NCBI RefSeq assembly: GCF_029029525.1
Contig: NZ_JAKJSC010000001.1
Coordinates: 1,896,987-1,960,986 of the forward strand
Source of the DNA: Labilibaculum sp. DW002
Lineage (GTDB): Bacteria > Bacteroidota > Bacteroidia > Bacteroidales > Marinifilaceae
Reading direction: 5' to 3'
Length of the DNA: 64,000 nt
Part shown: positions 25,601-35,574 of the stretch, piece after piece
How positions within the stretch are numbered: position 1 is the first letter of the stretch
Layout of the letters: the number at the start of each line of letters is the position of its first letter
Translations under genes and position numbers: made by a program
The notes under the pieces: generated by a model
Seen by the model: the letters and a program-made list of their open reading frames with translations, nothing else
Told to the model about the DNA's origin: nothing
Databases searched by the model: none

Positions 25601-26806
25601 TTATAACTTATAATTCTTACAATATCGCTCGAATTCATTCACAGAACGCTCCACACAATCTTCTAACGAAAGTCCGTTAAAATAATTGCCGCACAGGTAA
25701 ATCCCTTCTTGTTCCGATAAATCTTGAATCTCCTGGATTCTTTCTTTGTGTCCTAAAGTGAGTAAAGGTAATTTGTGTGTTGCCTCAATTGTATCTCCAA
25801 CTTCAGCTTTCTCTATTCCCAAAAGTTCCGACATGAATTGCTCTTGTTCCTCATTCGAGATTTTACCATCTTCAAAATGGAAAGCAAAGCCTCTTGATTC
25901 GTTGTGTGACAATACATCACGCGTAACCATTGAAAAACAAGGTCCTTGCAATGGGATCACAAAAGAAACGGGTTCAAAATTCACCTTCTCTTTTGCCAAT
26001 ACATTTCCTCTTGATATAATATTCTGGGTAGGGAACTCTGTTAGTCGCTCAGATAGTTTTGGATTGATTTCGGAAACCATACTGGCAACCAACTCCGGAG
26101 AAACCGCAAAGGCAATGTCTTTAGCGGTAAACAACTCGCCTCCTTCGGTCGTAACACTTACTTCCTTTTCCTTTTTAATAGAAACAACAGTCTGCTTTGT
26201 TAAAACCTTAATATTTTCTGATTCAGCTAATCGTTCCATGAAGCTTTGCATTCCCTTTTTCAGGATAAAGCTTTTAGGATGTTCTTTGCTTTTGGTATTT
26301 CGTTTTTTCAGGAAGTATTCAGCGGTAAAATTATCGGCATTTTGAACAATTACTGCACTAAACATACGCGTAAAGAGCTTGTCGTAATTTTTCTTACCAA
26401 CAATTTTCGAAAAATATTCTTTTACCGTTTTGCCATCTCGTTTAGAGAAAAACAAATTGGGAACAGAAGTTAGCAATTCAAATTTCCCAATCTTCGAAAA
26501 AATCTTTTCGTGTTGATCTGTAAACACTTTCATCCCCACTTTCTCACGAGCTACAATATCTGATTCCAATCCATTCGACTGCAATAGTTGAATTAGATTG
26601 GCATAAGTAGCATAAAATGTATGTGCTCCCATCTCTACCCAAAAATCATTGTTTGCATGATAATGCGTATTAAGACAACCACCTACTTTTTCTTTGCTTT
26701 CAAGTACAAGTACTTTCTTGCCAGATTTGGCTATTTTATTTGCCAGTGTTAAACCGCTGATTCCAGCGCCAACAACAATCATGTCGTAAGTATTAGAATG
26801 GGGCAT
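25601..26806 (-). CDS. FAD-dependent protoporphyrinogen oxidase-like amine oxidase
   Basis: 401 aa. N-terminal FAD-binding Rossmann motif (IVVGAGISGLTLANKIAKSGKKVLVLESKEKVGG, residues 10-43) and the C-terminal FAD-contact region (EGIYLCGNYFNGLSLEDCVERS). Substrate-domain features such as KTVKEYFSKIVG and FTRMFSAV resemble the HemY-type protoporphyrinogen/coproporphyrinogen oxidase group, which would place it in heme synthesis. No other heme gene is adjacent, so the substrate is not certain. Confidence 0.8.
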   Translation of the reverse strand: MPHSNTYDMIVVGAGISGLTLANKIAKSGKKVLVLESKEKVGGCLNTHYHANNDFWVEMGAHTFYATYANLIQLLQSNGLESDIVAREKVGMKVFTDQHEKIFSKIGKFELLTSVPNLFFSKRDGKTVKEYFSKIVGKKNYDKLFTRMFSAVIVQNADNFTAEYFLKKRNTKSKEHPKSFILKKGMQSFMERLAESENIKVLTKQTVVSIKKEKEVSVTTEGGELFTAKDIAFAVSPELVASMVSEINPKLSERLTEFPTQNIISRGNVLAKEKVNFEPVSFVIPLQGPCFSMVTRDVLSHNESRGFAFHFEDGKISNEEQEQFMSELLGIEKAEVGDTIEATHKLPLLTLGHKERIQEIQDLSEQEGIYLCGNYFNGLSLEDCVERSVNEFERYCKNYKL

Positions 26807-26826
26807 GCGTGGGTTTGTTTAGGTTT

Positions 26827-28032
26827 CTATTTCTTTTTGAAATTCTTTTTCTTTACAAACTTCCTCTTCCCAGTTGGTCTGCTTTTCGGATTGTATTCCG
26901 GCGCTTCACCCAATTCTGCTGGTACAGGAATTTTATATACTTCAGATTCTATTAAATCTTCAATTTTCTTAAAATCGATCTGATCTTTTGGCGTAATAAA
27001 CGTTAAGGCAACACCTTCAGTCTCTGCTCTGGCTGTTCTACCAACTCTGTGTACGTAATCTTCCGCATCGCGTGGTACATCAAAGTTAATTACCAAATCA
27101 ATCGAGTCGATATCAATACCACGGGCAATAATGTCGGTAGCGACCAAAATCTGATGTTTTCTATTTTTGAAATCACGAAGAACTTCCTCACGCTCATTCT
27201 GTTCCAAATCAGATTGTATTCCCGCTGCTTTAAATTTATGCTTTTTTAAATCTTTGGTAATTGCTTTTACATTCAACTTGGTAGAAGAAAAAATAATAAC
27301 ACTTTTGATATCCTTTTCTGCTAACAAATTAATAATTAAAGGAATCTTTTGTTCTGGATACACCATGTATGCTGCTTGCAATACTCCTGCCGCAGGTTTC
27401 GAAATCGCAATATTAATACTTTCAGGATCATTCATCATGGTTCCTGCCAGCTTACGAATATTTGATGGCATGGTAGCCGAGAACATTAAATTCTGACGTT
27501 CTTTTGGCAGGTGATTAACGATTTGCATTAAATCTTCATAAAATCCCATATCCAACATTCTGTCCGCCTCATCTAAAATAAGATGCTTTAATTTAGTCGT
27601 ATTTACATAGCCTAAATTCAGGTGAGAAATCATTCGTCCTGGAGTAGCAATTACCACATCAGCACCTTCAATTAATCCCTTTTTCTGCTGATCCCAAACA
27701 GAGGAATCACCTCCACCGTAAACCGAAAGAGAAGTAATCGATACAAAATATCCAAAGCCTTCCATTTGCTGATCAATTTGCATGGCAAGTTCTCTAGTTG
27801 GAACTAAAATTAAGGTACTAAAACCATCAATTTTATTCTTTTGTATTTTATCCATTACTGGTAACAAGTAGGCCGCGGTTTTACCCGTTCCTGTTTGTGC
27901 GCAGCAAATCAAATCCTTATCTGCAATTATTTGAGGTATAGCAAGTTCCTGAACTGGAGAAGGAGTTTCAAATCCCATGGCATTAAGCCCATCCATTAAT
28001 TCAGGAGTAAAGTTAAATTCAGAAAACTTCAA
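26827..28032 (-). CDS. DEAD-box ATP-dependent RNA helicase (RhlE-like)
   Basis: 401 aa. All DEAD-box motifs are visible: Q motif with upstream Phe (FNFTPELMDGLNAMGFETPSPVQ), AQTGTGKT, PTRELA, TPGR, DEADRMLDMGF, SAT, and the C-terminal RGIDIDSIDLVINFDVP and HRVGRTAR. The basic tail (RPTGKRKFVKKKNFKKK) probably binds RNA. Likely a ribosome assembly or cold-shock RNA chaperone. Alone, 20 bp upstream of the oxidase gene. Confidence 0.93.
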   Translation of the reverse strand: MKFSEFNFTPELMDGLNAMGFETPSPVQELAIPQIIADKDLICCAQTGTGKTAAYLLPVMDKIQKNKIDGFSTLILVPTRELAMQIDQQMEGFGYFVSITSLSVYGGGDSSVWDQQKKGLIEGADVVIATPGRMISHLNLGYVNTTKLKHLILDEADRMLDMGFYEDLMQIVNHLPKERQNLMFSATMPSNIRKLAGTMMNDPESINIAISKPAAGVLQAAYMVYPEQKIPLIINLLAEKDIKSVIIFSSTKLNVKAITKDLKKHKFKAAGIQSDLEQNEREEVLRDFKNRKHQILVATDIIARGIDIDSIDLVINFDVPRDAEDYVHRVGRTARAETEGVALTFITPKDQIDFKKIEDLIESEVYKIPVPAELGEAPEYNPKSRPTGKRKFVKKKNFKKK

Positions 28033-28155
28033 TTTTTTTCGATTTAGTTATTCATTATTCGGCTTTCCTTACTGAAAACCAACTAAATATCAAGCAAATG
28101 GGAAGATACAAAAAAGTGCTGATTCTTTGCCGATTCCCACATAAAAATATCATTC

Positions 28156-29343
28156 CTATTCTACGTACAATACCAGTCCCTTAAGGTAATCCCCTTCAGG
28201 ATGGAAAATATTCACAGGATGATCAGCAGGTTGATTTAGTTGGTGTAAAATACGAACACGACGTCCTGCATTTGCAGCAGCTATAAAAACAGCTTTTCTA
28301 AAATCCTCTTTACTAACAGCTTGCGAGCAAGAGAAAGTAAACATGATTCCACCCTTTTTTATAGCTTGGAAACCTTTTAGATTTAATCGTTTATACCCCT
28401 TAAGTGCATTTGACAAGACTTTCTTGTGCTTTGCAAAAGCAGGAGGATCCAGAACAATTAAATCGTATTTCTGATCAGAATCATCTAGATATTTAAACGC
28501 ATCAGTCGCAAATGCTTCGTGTCTTTTATCACCAGGGAAGTTTAACTCAACATTTTCGTTTGTTACCTCAATAGCTCTTGCTGAAGCATCTACTGAATGA
28601 ACCAAATTGGCTCCGCCTCGCATGGCATAAAATGAAAAACCACCTGTATAACAAAACATATTCAATACAGATCGTCCTTTTGAATAACGTTCCAATAAAG
28701 ATCTGTTTTCACGTTGGTCGATAAAGAAACCCGTTTTTTGTCCTTCTAGCCAGTCTACCTTAAATTTCAAGCCATTTTCTATAGCAGTAAAATCTTTAGT
28801 CTCTCCTAATAGGTATTCGTTAGTTGGCTCTATTCCTGATTTAAATGGAATCGTTCCTTCCGATTTATCGTAAACTGCAATCAAGTCATCACCTAAAACT
28901 TCTTTTAGAGCTTCAGCAATTTCACCACGATGCAGATACATTCCCACTGAGTGAGCTTGAATAACTGCCGTTCCAGCATAATAATCGACAATTAAACCTG
29001 GCAAGCTATCTCCTTCACCATGTACTAATCGACACACATTATTGTTTGCAACACCATACAAGCCTATTGCTTTTCTCATGTTGCATGCAGATTCGAATTT
29101 ATTTTTCCAAAAATCAAGATTGATTTCTATTTCTTCAAAAGAAATAATTCGTACAACAATTGAACCAATTGCGATGTGTCCAATCGCTAAAAATTCTTCT
29201 TTTGCAGTATAAACCGATACCAAATCTCCTTCTTCTAAACCTTCATCAACGCGAGCAACAGCTCCGGAAAATACCCAAGGATGAAAACGCTTAATCGAGT
29301 TCTCTTTCCCTTGCTTCAGGATTACTTTTGGATAATTTATCAT
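28156..29343 (-). CDS. rlmI: Class I SAM-dependent rRNA methyltransferase (RlmI-like)
   Basis: 395 aa. An N-terminal PUA domain (PKVILKQGKENSIKRFHPWVFSGAV, about 5-75) is followed by a Rossmann methyltransferase with motif I VLNMFCYTGGFSFYA and the catalytic-region motif LIVLDPPAFAKHKK. RlmI methylates C1962 of 23S rRNA. The frame is open to 29439, but the PUA domain begins at MINYPKVILK, giving the start at 29343. Length matches the family. Confidence 0.88.
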   Translation of the reverse strand: MINYPKVILKQGKENSIKRFHPWVFSGAVARVDEGLEEGDLVSVYTAKEEFLAIGHIAIGSIVVRIISFEEIEINLDFWKNKFESACNMRKAIGLYGVANNNVCRLVHGEGDSLPGLIVDYYAGTAVIQAHSVGMYLHRGEIAEALKEVLGDDLIAVYDKSEGTIPFKSGIEPTNEYLLGETKDFTAIENGLKFKVDWLEGQKTGFFIDQRENRSLLERYSKGRSVLNMFCYTGGFSFYAMRGGANLVHSVDASARAIEVTNENVELNFPGDKRHEAFATDAFKYLDDSDQKYDLIVLDPPAFAKHKKVLSNALKGYKRLNLKGFQAIKKGGIMFTFSCSQAVSKEDFRKAVFIAAANAGRRVRILHQLNQPADHPVNIFHPEGDYLKGLVLYVE

Positions 29344-29480
29344 TTTGGAAATTTCTTTTCTGATTGATTGAATAAAATCCCGACAAAAAAGACTTCTGTC
29401 GTGCAGATTTAATTCATTAATTAACATCTCACTCGGCAATGTTTCCGAATGTGAATTTTATTATGGCAACTCGTAGTTTA

Positions 29481-30065
29481 TTACTTTAAAGAAGCCTTTA
29501 ACTTTTCAAATATTTTTAAAGAGACCCATGCATCAGTTGCCGCATATCTCAATTGACCACAGCTCAATTCTTCAGCTTCCCAATTGGATACTTGCTGACG
29601 CTTCGAAATTCTAATTCTTAAAACAATTGCAGCCAATTTCTTAAGTGAAAAATTTTCTATCCCAAAACTTGATACATACTGTTGAAGTTCTAAGAAAGAA
29701 TTACCATCAAAATCTGTGATATCCTGTAAACCTCGAATATCATCTTTAATAGCTGCACCAACTTTTATGATTTCAGGATCGGCCAATAAATCAACTAATT
29801 GCTGAGGCAATCCAATTCTATTAATTCTAAAAAGAAAAGTTCTAGAATTTGCAGCTAGTTGCAGCAAAGCAACATCATTTACTCTTCCTTTTTTAAATGA
29901 CGGTCGAGTTTCAGTATCAAATCCAAGAATTGGATATTGTTTCAGGTAGTCAACAGCCTCTTGAAGCTCCTCTCCCTGATCAACCAAAATAATTTCACCT
30001 TCGAAAGCTTCTAATGGGAGGTCGTTTATTTCTTCTTTTGTAATTGATTTCTGAAATGATAACAT
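29481..30065 (-). CDS. DEDDy 3'-5' exonuclease (RNase D/WRN-exo-like)
   Basis: 194 aa, a single exonuclease domain. Exo I FDTETRPSF, Exo II GAAIKDDIRGLQ and Exo III LRYAATDAWVSLKIF, with the final Y giving the DEDDy subtype. Related to 3'-5' exonuclease domain-containing protein 2. It lacks an HRDC domain, so it is not canonical RNase D. Lies between RlmI and DUF5063 genes, same strand. Confidence 0.88.
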   Translation of the reverse strand: MLSFQKSITKEEINDLPLEAFEGEIILVDQGEELQEAVDYLKQYPILGFDTETRPSFKKGRVNDVALLQLAANSRTFLFRINRIGLPQQLVDLLADPEIIKVGAAIKDDIRGLQDITDFDGNSFLELQQYVSSFGIENFSLKKLAAIVLRIRISKRQQVSNWEAEELSCGQLRYAATDAWVSLKIFEKLKASLK

Positions 30066-30111
30066 CTATACTCTTTTTCTGAGGGAAACATGAATTTATT
30101 TCCCTAGTCTA

Positions 30112-30735
30112 CTAGTCTTCTCCCCACTCTTTTTTTCGCTGCGAAAAAATAGAGTTACTTAAGTCAATCTCATCTAAATTTGAGGCATCAGATGGATCAA
30201 TATCTTCATCAAAATTTTCTTGTCTTGCGACCAAATTATGAATTGTACGCAACGAATTTACTAAATTTTGTCCCCAATTCTGGTAGAAATTATTATTTAG
30301 ATCCCATAGAGCTTCATTCATTACATCCATGTTTCCAATTCTGTACGAGGTAAGGAAATCTTTAAGATCCTGGTAAATATCAGCAAAATTCTCAGAAATA
30401 GAAGCTACTACAGGTGTTTCACTGTACTCCATATCTTGCTCGAAAACTTCTAAATATTGATCGTGGGCTCCCATTTTTGTTTGCACTGATGAATGGATAA
30501 ATTCCCAATCTGCTTCAGCTACAAACTTCTCAACCTCTTCTTCTAATTCACTTTCATTTTTGGGCAATAAACATGCCTTTAAATAAATCAGAGGTAATAG
30601 TTTCTGTGCCGTTTCAACAAACTCTATTTTTGAAACTTTCGCACAGGTTTCTAATAACAAACAAAACTCATTTGCTACGGTAACAAACTCAATAACATTT
30701 TTCGAATAAACGACATGATCAAACTTCTCTTCCAT
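30112..30735 (-). CDS. DUF5063 family protein
   Basis: 207 aa, cytoplasmic and helical, strongly acidic (for example REGION EENEDIDPSDASNLDEID near the C-terminus). The pattern SKNVIEFVTVANEFCLLLE and WDLNNNFYQNWGQNLVNSLRTIHNL is that of DUF5063, found next to the exonuclease gene in many Bacteroidota. Function unknown; probably co-transcribed with the exonuclease 46 bp downstream. Confidence 0.8.
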   Translation of the reverse strand: MEEKFDHVVYSKNVIEFVTVANEFCLLLETCAKVSKIEFVETAQKLLPLIYLKACLLPKNESELEEEVEKFVAEADWEFIHSSVQTKMGAHDQYLEVFEQDMEYSETPVVASISENFADIYQDLKDFLTSYRIGNMDVMNEALWDLNNNFYQNWGQNLVNSLRTIHNLVARQENFDEDIDPSDASNLDEIDLSNSIFSQRKKEWGED

Positions 30736-30835
30736 CTTCTATTTTTACTGTCCAAATGCAAAAATAACAAGATTTTACAAATATTTGGCAGAATAACAAG
30801 ATACTACTGCGCACAAACTGTAAAATAAAAGCTAT

Positions 30836-32743
30836 TTATAGAGAAAGTAAACGAATCTTATTGCCATCTAATGACTCTATTTCTTCATTATCTTTTAGAA
30901 ATCGAATCACTTCTAATACTCTTTCCTCAGAATGTGTCGATTTCTCAATTAGCCTCGTTACGCTTACGATCTCCGTCCCAAGAATAGAAATAATTTCTTC
31001 ATAAATCTCCTTATACTCGGCCTTTGTCAGACCTTTTTCTTCGGCCTCCTTACAAATGTCACAGAAACCACATTTAGGAGCATTTCCTTGCCCAAAATAC
31101 TCCAATAAAAATTTAGAACGACAAGTTGTTTTTGTCTCTGCATAATTAATTACTGAATTAATTTTCAAAGACAAATTATCTTTCCTTTCCTGATAAACCT
31201 CTTTTGTTAATTTGATAAAATTAAGCGGTAAGCGTTCTTGTGTATAAATAAGGTAAGGTGTTTTCTTTCGCGGAATGTATTGAATCACCTTATATTTGGA
31301 AAGCTCTTTAAGATAATTCGCAATTACTTCTTTCTTGGTATTCGATCTTTTTGCAAGCAAATCAATATTTAAAGGAACAAAATCAGTAAATAAACCGGTA
31401 TATGATCGAAGAAGCATCTTAATGAATGCATCAAAATCTTTATTGCTTACTTGAAACTTGTACAAATCATCTCTTTCAACCTGAAAATGAATTCTTGATT
31501 CATGCTCCAAATCATCTGTTAATTCAAGATAGCCTGCTCTTTGTAAAATCTTAAGACTATTGAATGCTTGCAACACATTGTACTTAAAATTCTGACAGAA
31601 CAGGCCCAAATCAAAATCAAAAACAGAATCTCGTCCTGCTCCTTCAGCTACTTGCAAAAAATTCCCAACCGATTGATAGACTCTTTTCACCAAATCTGGT
31701 TCTGGAAAAGTCGTAGAAATTCGTTTTAACAATTTCACCTTATCCGGATTTGAATAAAGCATCACGGCATAGGCACGTTTTCCATCGCGACCTGCTCGAC
31801 CAGCTTCCTGAAAATAGGCTTCAAGTGTATCCGGCAAATCAAGATGAACTACCGTTCGAACATCTGATTTGTCAATTCCCATACCAAAAGCATTTGTAGC
31901 TACCATAACCTGCACAACACCGTCACGCCATCTTTCCTGCCTCATATCTTTTACGGCATTATCAAGACCTGCGTGATAAAACTCGGCTTTAATTCCGTTT
32001 GTTTTCAGAAACTCAGACAGCTCTTTGCATTTTTTTCTGCTTCGAACATATACAACAGAACTTCCTTTTTGTTTGGTTAAGATCTTTAGTAGGTAGCGTC
32101 TTTTGTCTTCTATTTCGCGAACCAAATACACTAAATTTTCCCTTTCGAAACTTTTTCTAAAAACATTTTTCTTTGCAAAACCCAAACGATCCTGAATATC
32201 ATCAACAACTTCGGGCGTCGCTGTAGCGGTTAAAGCAAGAACAGGAACTTGAGGCAACAATTCCCGAAGTTGGATAATCTTTAAATAAGAGGGACGAAAA
32301 TCGTATCCCCATTGAGAGATACAGTGTGACTCATCGATAGCAATTAAGCAAACATTCATTTGCTTCAATTTCTTCTGAAAAACATCCGATCGAATTCGTT
32401 CTGGAGAAATGTATAGGAATTTAATCCCGCCAAATAAACATTTATCTAAGATTATTTCAATCTCTCGAGCATACAAGCCAGAATACAAAAGTTCAGCTTT
32501 AATGCCTTTTTCTTTCAAGTTTAAAACCTGATCCTTCATTAAAGCGATTAAGGGAGAAACCACAATACAAAGTCCATCCATAGCCAATGTTGGCACCTGA
32601 AAAGTCAAAGATTTACCTCCACCTGTAGGCATCAATCCAAGCGTATCTTTCCCATCCGCTACCGATTTGATAATCTCATCCTGTAAAGGTCTAAAACCTT
32701 CATATCCCCAATATTCCTTAAGAATCTTATTAAATCGATCCAT
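30836..32743 (-). CDS. recQ: ATP-dependent DNA helicase RecQ
   Basis: 635 aa. Helicase motifs: 0 (GFRPLQDEII), I (LMPTGGGKSLTFQ), II (IDESHCISQWGYDFR), III (LTATAT), VI (QEAGRAGRDGK). The RQC zinc-binding cysteines are present (CRSKFLLEYFG..CGFCDIC). There is no evident C-terminal HRDC domain; the protein ends shortly after the winged helix with a short HTH-like tail (SVTRLIEKSTHSEERVLEVIRFLKD). RecQ unwinds recombination intermediates with 3'-5' polarity. Confidence 0.93.
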   Translation of the reverse strand: MDRFNKILKEYWGYEGFRPLQDEIIKSVADGKDTLGLMPTGGGKSLTFQVPTLAMDGLCIVVSPLIALMKDQVLNLKEKGIKAELLYSGLYAREIEIILDKCLFGGIKFLYISPERIRSDVFQKKLKQMNVCLIAIDESHCISQWGYDFRPSYLKIIQLRELLPQVPVLALTATATPEVVDDIQDRLGFAKKNVFRKSFERENLVYLVREIEDKRRYLLKILTKQKGSSVVYVRSRKKCKELSEFLKTNGIKAEFYHAGLDNAVKDMRQERWRDGVVQVMVATNAFGMGIDKSDVRTVVHLDLPDTLEAYFQEAGRAGRDGKRAYAVMLYSNPDKVKLLKRISTTFPEPDLVKRVYQSVGNFLQVAEGAGRDSVFDFDLGLFCQNFKYNVLQAFNSLKILQRAGYLELTDDLEHESRIHFQVERDDLYKFQVSNKDFDAFIKMLLRSYTGLFTDFVPLNIDLLAKRSNTKKEVIANYLKELSKYKVIQYIPRKKTPYLIYTQERLPLNFIKLTKEVYQERKDNLSLKINSVINYAETKTTCRSKFLLEYFGQGNAPKCGFCDICKEAEEKGLTKAEYKEIYEEIISILGTEIVSVTRLIEKSTHSEERVLEVIRFLKDNEEIESLDGNKIRLLSL

Positions 32744-33082
32744 CCAACTGAATTACACTCATTTTGAACTAAATTAACTCCATAATAAATTAAAAAAACT
32801 AATTAAAAATAGTAACTTTTAGATAGAATCAGCGATTTAACACTTTTTAGAATTCTGAACAATATCCGTTCCACTATTTTTTGTAATTTCGTCTGCAATT
32901 TAAAGCTAAAATCATTGTATAATATCATTTGTATCAGATAAATTAATTCTGAAGATTTAATTTTTTCTGCTTACATTAAAGTAATGCACAATGTATAATT
33001 GCATCTGAGATTTCAAGCTGGTCGGCGAACTGCGCAGGCTGCTATTTTTTTCGTGTTTCAATGAATAATTTAAATTCGTTAA
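32744..33082. other. Divergent promoter region between recQ and the PPIase gene
   Basis: About 340 bp, AT-rich, with no credible ORF. A short GC-richer patch (about 33015-33045, GCTGGTCGGCGAACTGCGCA) lies 40 bp upstream of the PPIase start. I could not fold it into a convincing hairpin. The region must contain start sites for both genes. Confidence 0.4.
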
Positions 33083-34720
33083 ATGAGAAGAGTATTATTT
33101 TATCTATTGATATTTACTTGTTGCCAATCGGCAAGCTTTGGACAAAGTAATCCGAAGGATACTCTTTTTACAATTAATGATACTGTCTATTCATCAGAAG
33201 CGTTTTTAAACTTTTGCAAAAACGAACAATTAGCAGATACAAACATCTATCGATTAACAACAAAGGAAAAGTTAGATCAATTTATTCTATTCCATCTAAA
33301 AGTAAAAGCCGCCGAAAAAAACAATATCAACAAACGAGAGGAAGTACTAAGAGATTTGCAAATCTACTCAGACATTGCTTTCCATTCTTTTCTGTATCCG
33401 ACAACAATTACCGAAGAGCAAATTATTGAGGCGCATGAACGGATTCAACATTATATAAAGGTAAGACACATTTTAGTAAAAATACACGGGCATGCATCCC
33501 CTAAAGACACCCTTGCTGCCTATACAGAAGCTAAGAAAATTCAAAAATATCTTGTAAAAGGTAAATCATTCGGGAAAATAGCTCAAAAACATTCTGATGA
33601 TCAATCGGTAAAAAGAAACAATGGCGAAATTGGATATTTTACAGCATTCGATATGGATTATTCTTTTGAATCTGCTGCTTACAAGCTAAACTTGCATGAA
33701 TACTCAAACCCAATTAGAACACAGTTTGGTTATCACATCATACAGGTAATGGATAAAATCCCAAATCCTGGCAGCGTAAAAATCAGACACATATTACTTG
33801 AGTACAACAAACGGAATCACCTTCAAATAAAACAGCAAATCGATTCGATTCATGCTATACTCAAAAAGGAAAATCAATTTGAAAAATTAGCTGAAAAACA
33901 CTCCTCTGACAAAAGGTCAGCAAATTTAGGCGGTGTACTACCCTGGTTTGGCTTGTTTGAAACGCATCCGGAAATTGAAAGAGCTGCCTTTAAATTAAAA
34001 GAAAAGAATGAAATTTCGAATCCTGTAAAAACAGAATTTGGCTATCATATATTGCAATTAATAGATCGTAAAGATTATTCATCGTTAGAGGAATGCAGAG
34101 AAGAAATTAGTCGATTAATTTCGCAGGATAGTCGATCAAAAACTAGCTCAGGTGAACTTCTATCAAAAATTAAGAAGGAATATCAGTTTAAAGAAAATAG
34201 AGAATTACTCTCTAACTTCTACTCTATTTTAGATTATGCTTATGCTGATTTATGGCAGCCTTTATTTACCATTGGAGGGATTGAATATTCGCAAGAAGAT
34301 TTTGCAGCTTACTTAAGCCAACAGGCATCAAAAGATATTTATGAAAATTTCATAGAATACATTAACCGAGTTTACGATAATTTCTCAAACAATAGTATCT
34401 TAGCCTTTTACAAAAAACAGTTGCTTGAGAACAATTCTGCCTTGAAAAATCGGATTCAGAATTACAAAAATAAAATACTGGTAAAGAACATTACGAAACA
34501 AAAGGTTTGGTTACCTGCGACTAATAGCCAATTCAATTTGCTGAAATATTATCACGAGAACCGAAGCAAATACGATAAAAATGTCGATTTCGAGAGCATA
34601 AAATTTAAAGTAGTTGCTGACTACAAAGCGTATTTAAATGCAATTTGGGAAGAAAAATTGCGTTCTGAATACAAAATTAAAATATCACAGTCGACATTTA
34701 ACAAAATTGCAGAAAAATAA
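33083..34720 (+). CDS. Periplasmic peptidyl-prolyl isomerase with two PpiC (parvulin) domains
   Basis: 545 aa with a signal peptide (RVLFYLLIFTCCQSASFGQ). Two parvulin domains follow one another: VRHILVKIHGHASPKDT (about 130-235) and KIRHILLEYNKRNHLQI (about 235-340), each ending in the FGYHI(I/L)Q signature. The rest is helical, with a chaperone-like C-terminus. It resembles SurA-type chaperones that escort outer-membrane proteins. First of three such proteins in a row, with the next start 1 bp after its stop. Confidence 0.88.
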   Translation: MRRVLFYLLIFTCCQSASFGQSNPKDTLFTINDTVYSSEAFLNFCKNEQLADTNIYRLTTKEKLDQFILFHLKVKAAEKNNINKREEVLRDLQIYSDIAFHSFLYPTTITEEQIIEAHERIQHYIKVRHILVKIHGHASPKDTLAAYTEAKKIQKYLVKGKSFGKIAQKHSDDQSVKRNNGEIGYFTAFDMDYSFESAAYKLNLHEYSNPIRTQFGYHIIQVMDKIPNPGSVKIRHILLEYNKRNHLQIKQQIDSIHAILKKENQFEKLAEKHSSDKRSANLGGVLPWFGLFETHPEIERAAFKLKEKNEISNPVKTEFGYHILQLIDRKDYSSLEECREEISRLISQDSRSKTSSGELLSKIKKEYQFKENRELLSNFYSILDYAYADLWQPLFTIGGIEYSQEDFAAYLSQQASKDIYENFIEYINRVYDNFSNNSILAFYKKQLLENNSALKNRIQNYKNKILVKNITKQKVWLPATNSQFNLLKYYHENRSKYDKNVDFESIKFKVVADYKAYLNAIWEEKLRSEYKIKISQSTFNKIAEK

Positions 34721-34721
34721 G

Positions 34722-35564
34722 ATGACTAAATATTCGCTACTATTATTATTCACAGTACTATTTTATTCTTGCGAAACGAATAAAACTAAAAACGACAAAC
34801 CTGTTGCAAAAGTAAAGGATAAAATCTTATACCTGAGCTCTATTCAAGAGGCAATACCTAATGAAACCAACAAAGAAGACAGTACTCTGATTGCCGAAAA
34901 TTACATTCATCAATGGATTAAAAAACAGCTTATTATTTCTAGAGCTGAACTAAATTTAACGGAAAGCGACAAAGATGTAAGCAAAATGGTTGAAGATTAC
35001 CGCTCATCCTTAATTATTCACAAATATCAACAACAGTTAATCGAACAAAAAATTGATACACTAGTTAGTCAGTTTGATATTGATAATTATTACAAAGATT
35101 ATGCTGCCAACTTCACACTAAACAGAAACATTATCAAGGCATTATACATTAAAGTTCCCATTCCAGTTCCAAACCTTAAGGACATCCAAAAACTGTATAA
35201 ATCGGAAAAAGATGAAGATTGGGATAAATTAGAAGACTACTGTTTTCAAAATGCCACAAAATTTGATAATTTTAGCGAGCAATGGATTTATGCCCAAGAG
35301 CTTTTAAATATGCTTCCAAGCAAGATAAATAATGAAGAGAGATTCTTAAAAACGAGAAAACACTATGAAATTAGTGATTCAACTCATCATTATTTTGTTA
35401 AAATTCAAAAATATGAGCTTAAAAACAATTTAGCTCCTTTACCATTTGTTAAGGAAGACATTAAGAAAATATTAATAAACAAACGAAAAATTCAGTTTAT
35501 TAAAAATATGGAGGAAAGCATTTTCAGAGATGCCGAATCAAAAAACAAATTCAAAATTTACTAA
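34722..35564 (+). CDS. Lipoprotein, SurA-N-like putative chaperone
   Basis: 280 aa. A lipobox signal (LLLFTVLFYSCETNK) predicts lipidation at Cys. The rest is helical, similar in plan to the N-terminal part of SurA/PpiC proteins (an initial beta-strand VAKVKDKILYLSSIQEAIP, then LIAENYIHQWIKKQLIISRAE), but I see no parvulin domain. It lies between two PPIase genes, so it likely serves the same envelope pathway. The start at 34722 is preferred to 34638, which overlaps the upstream gene by 83 bp. Confidence 0.75.
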   Translation: MTKYSLLLLFTVLFYSCETNKTKNDKPVAKVKDKILYLSSIQEAIPNETNKEDSTLIAENYIHQWIKKQLIISRAELNLTESDKDVSKMVEDYRSSLIIHKYQQQLIEQKIDTLVSQFDIDNYYKDYAANFTLNRNIIKALYIKVPIPVPNLKDIQKLYKSEKDEDWDKLEDYCFQNATKFDNFSEQWIYAQELLNMLPSKINNEERFLKTRKHYEISDSTHHYFVKIQKYELKNNLAPLPFVKEDIKKILINKRKIQFIKNMEESIFRDAESKNKFKIY

Positions 35565-35574
35565 ACTTTCACAT

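Noticed and set aside
25746-26345. 199-aa plus-strand ORF opposite the oxidase gene
   Set aside because: Antisense shadow of a conserved FAD enzyme; Ser/Phe-rich, no start context, no domain.
33010-33050. GC-rich patch before the PPIase gene as a riboswitch or terminator
   Set aside because: No stable stem with a T-run could be drawn from it, and it resembles no riboswitch core I know.
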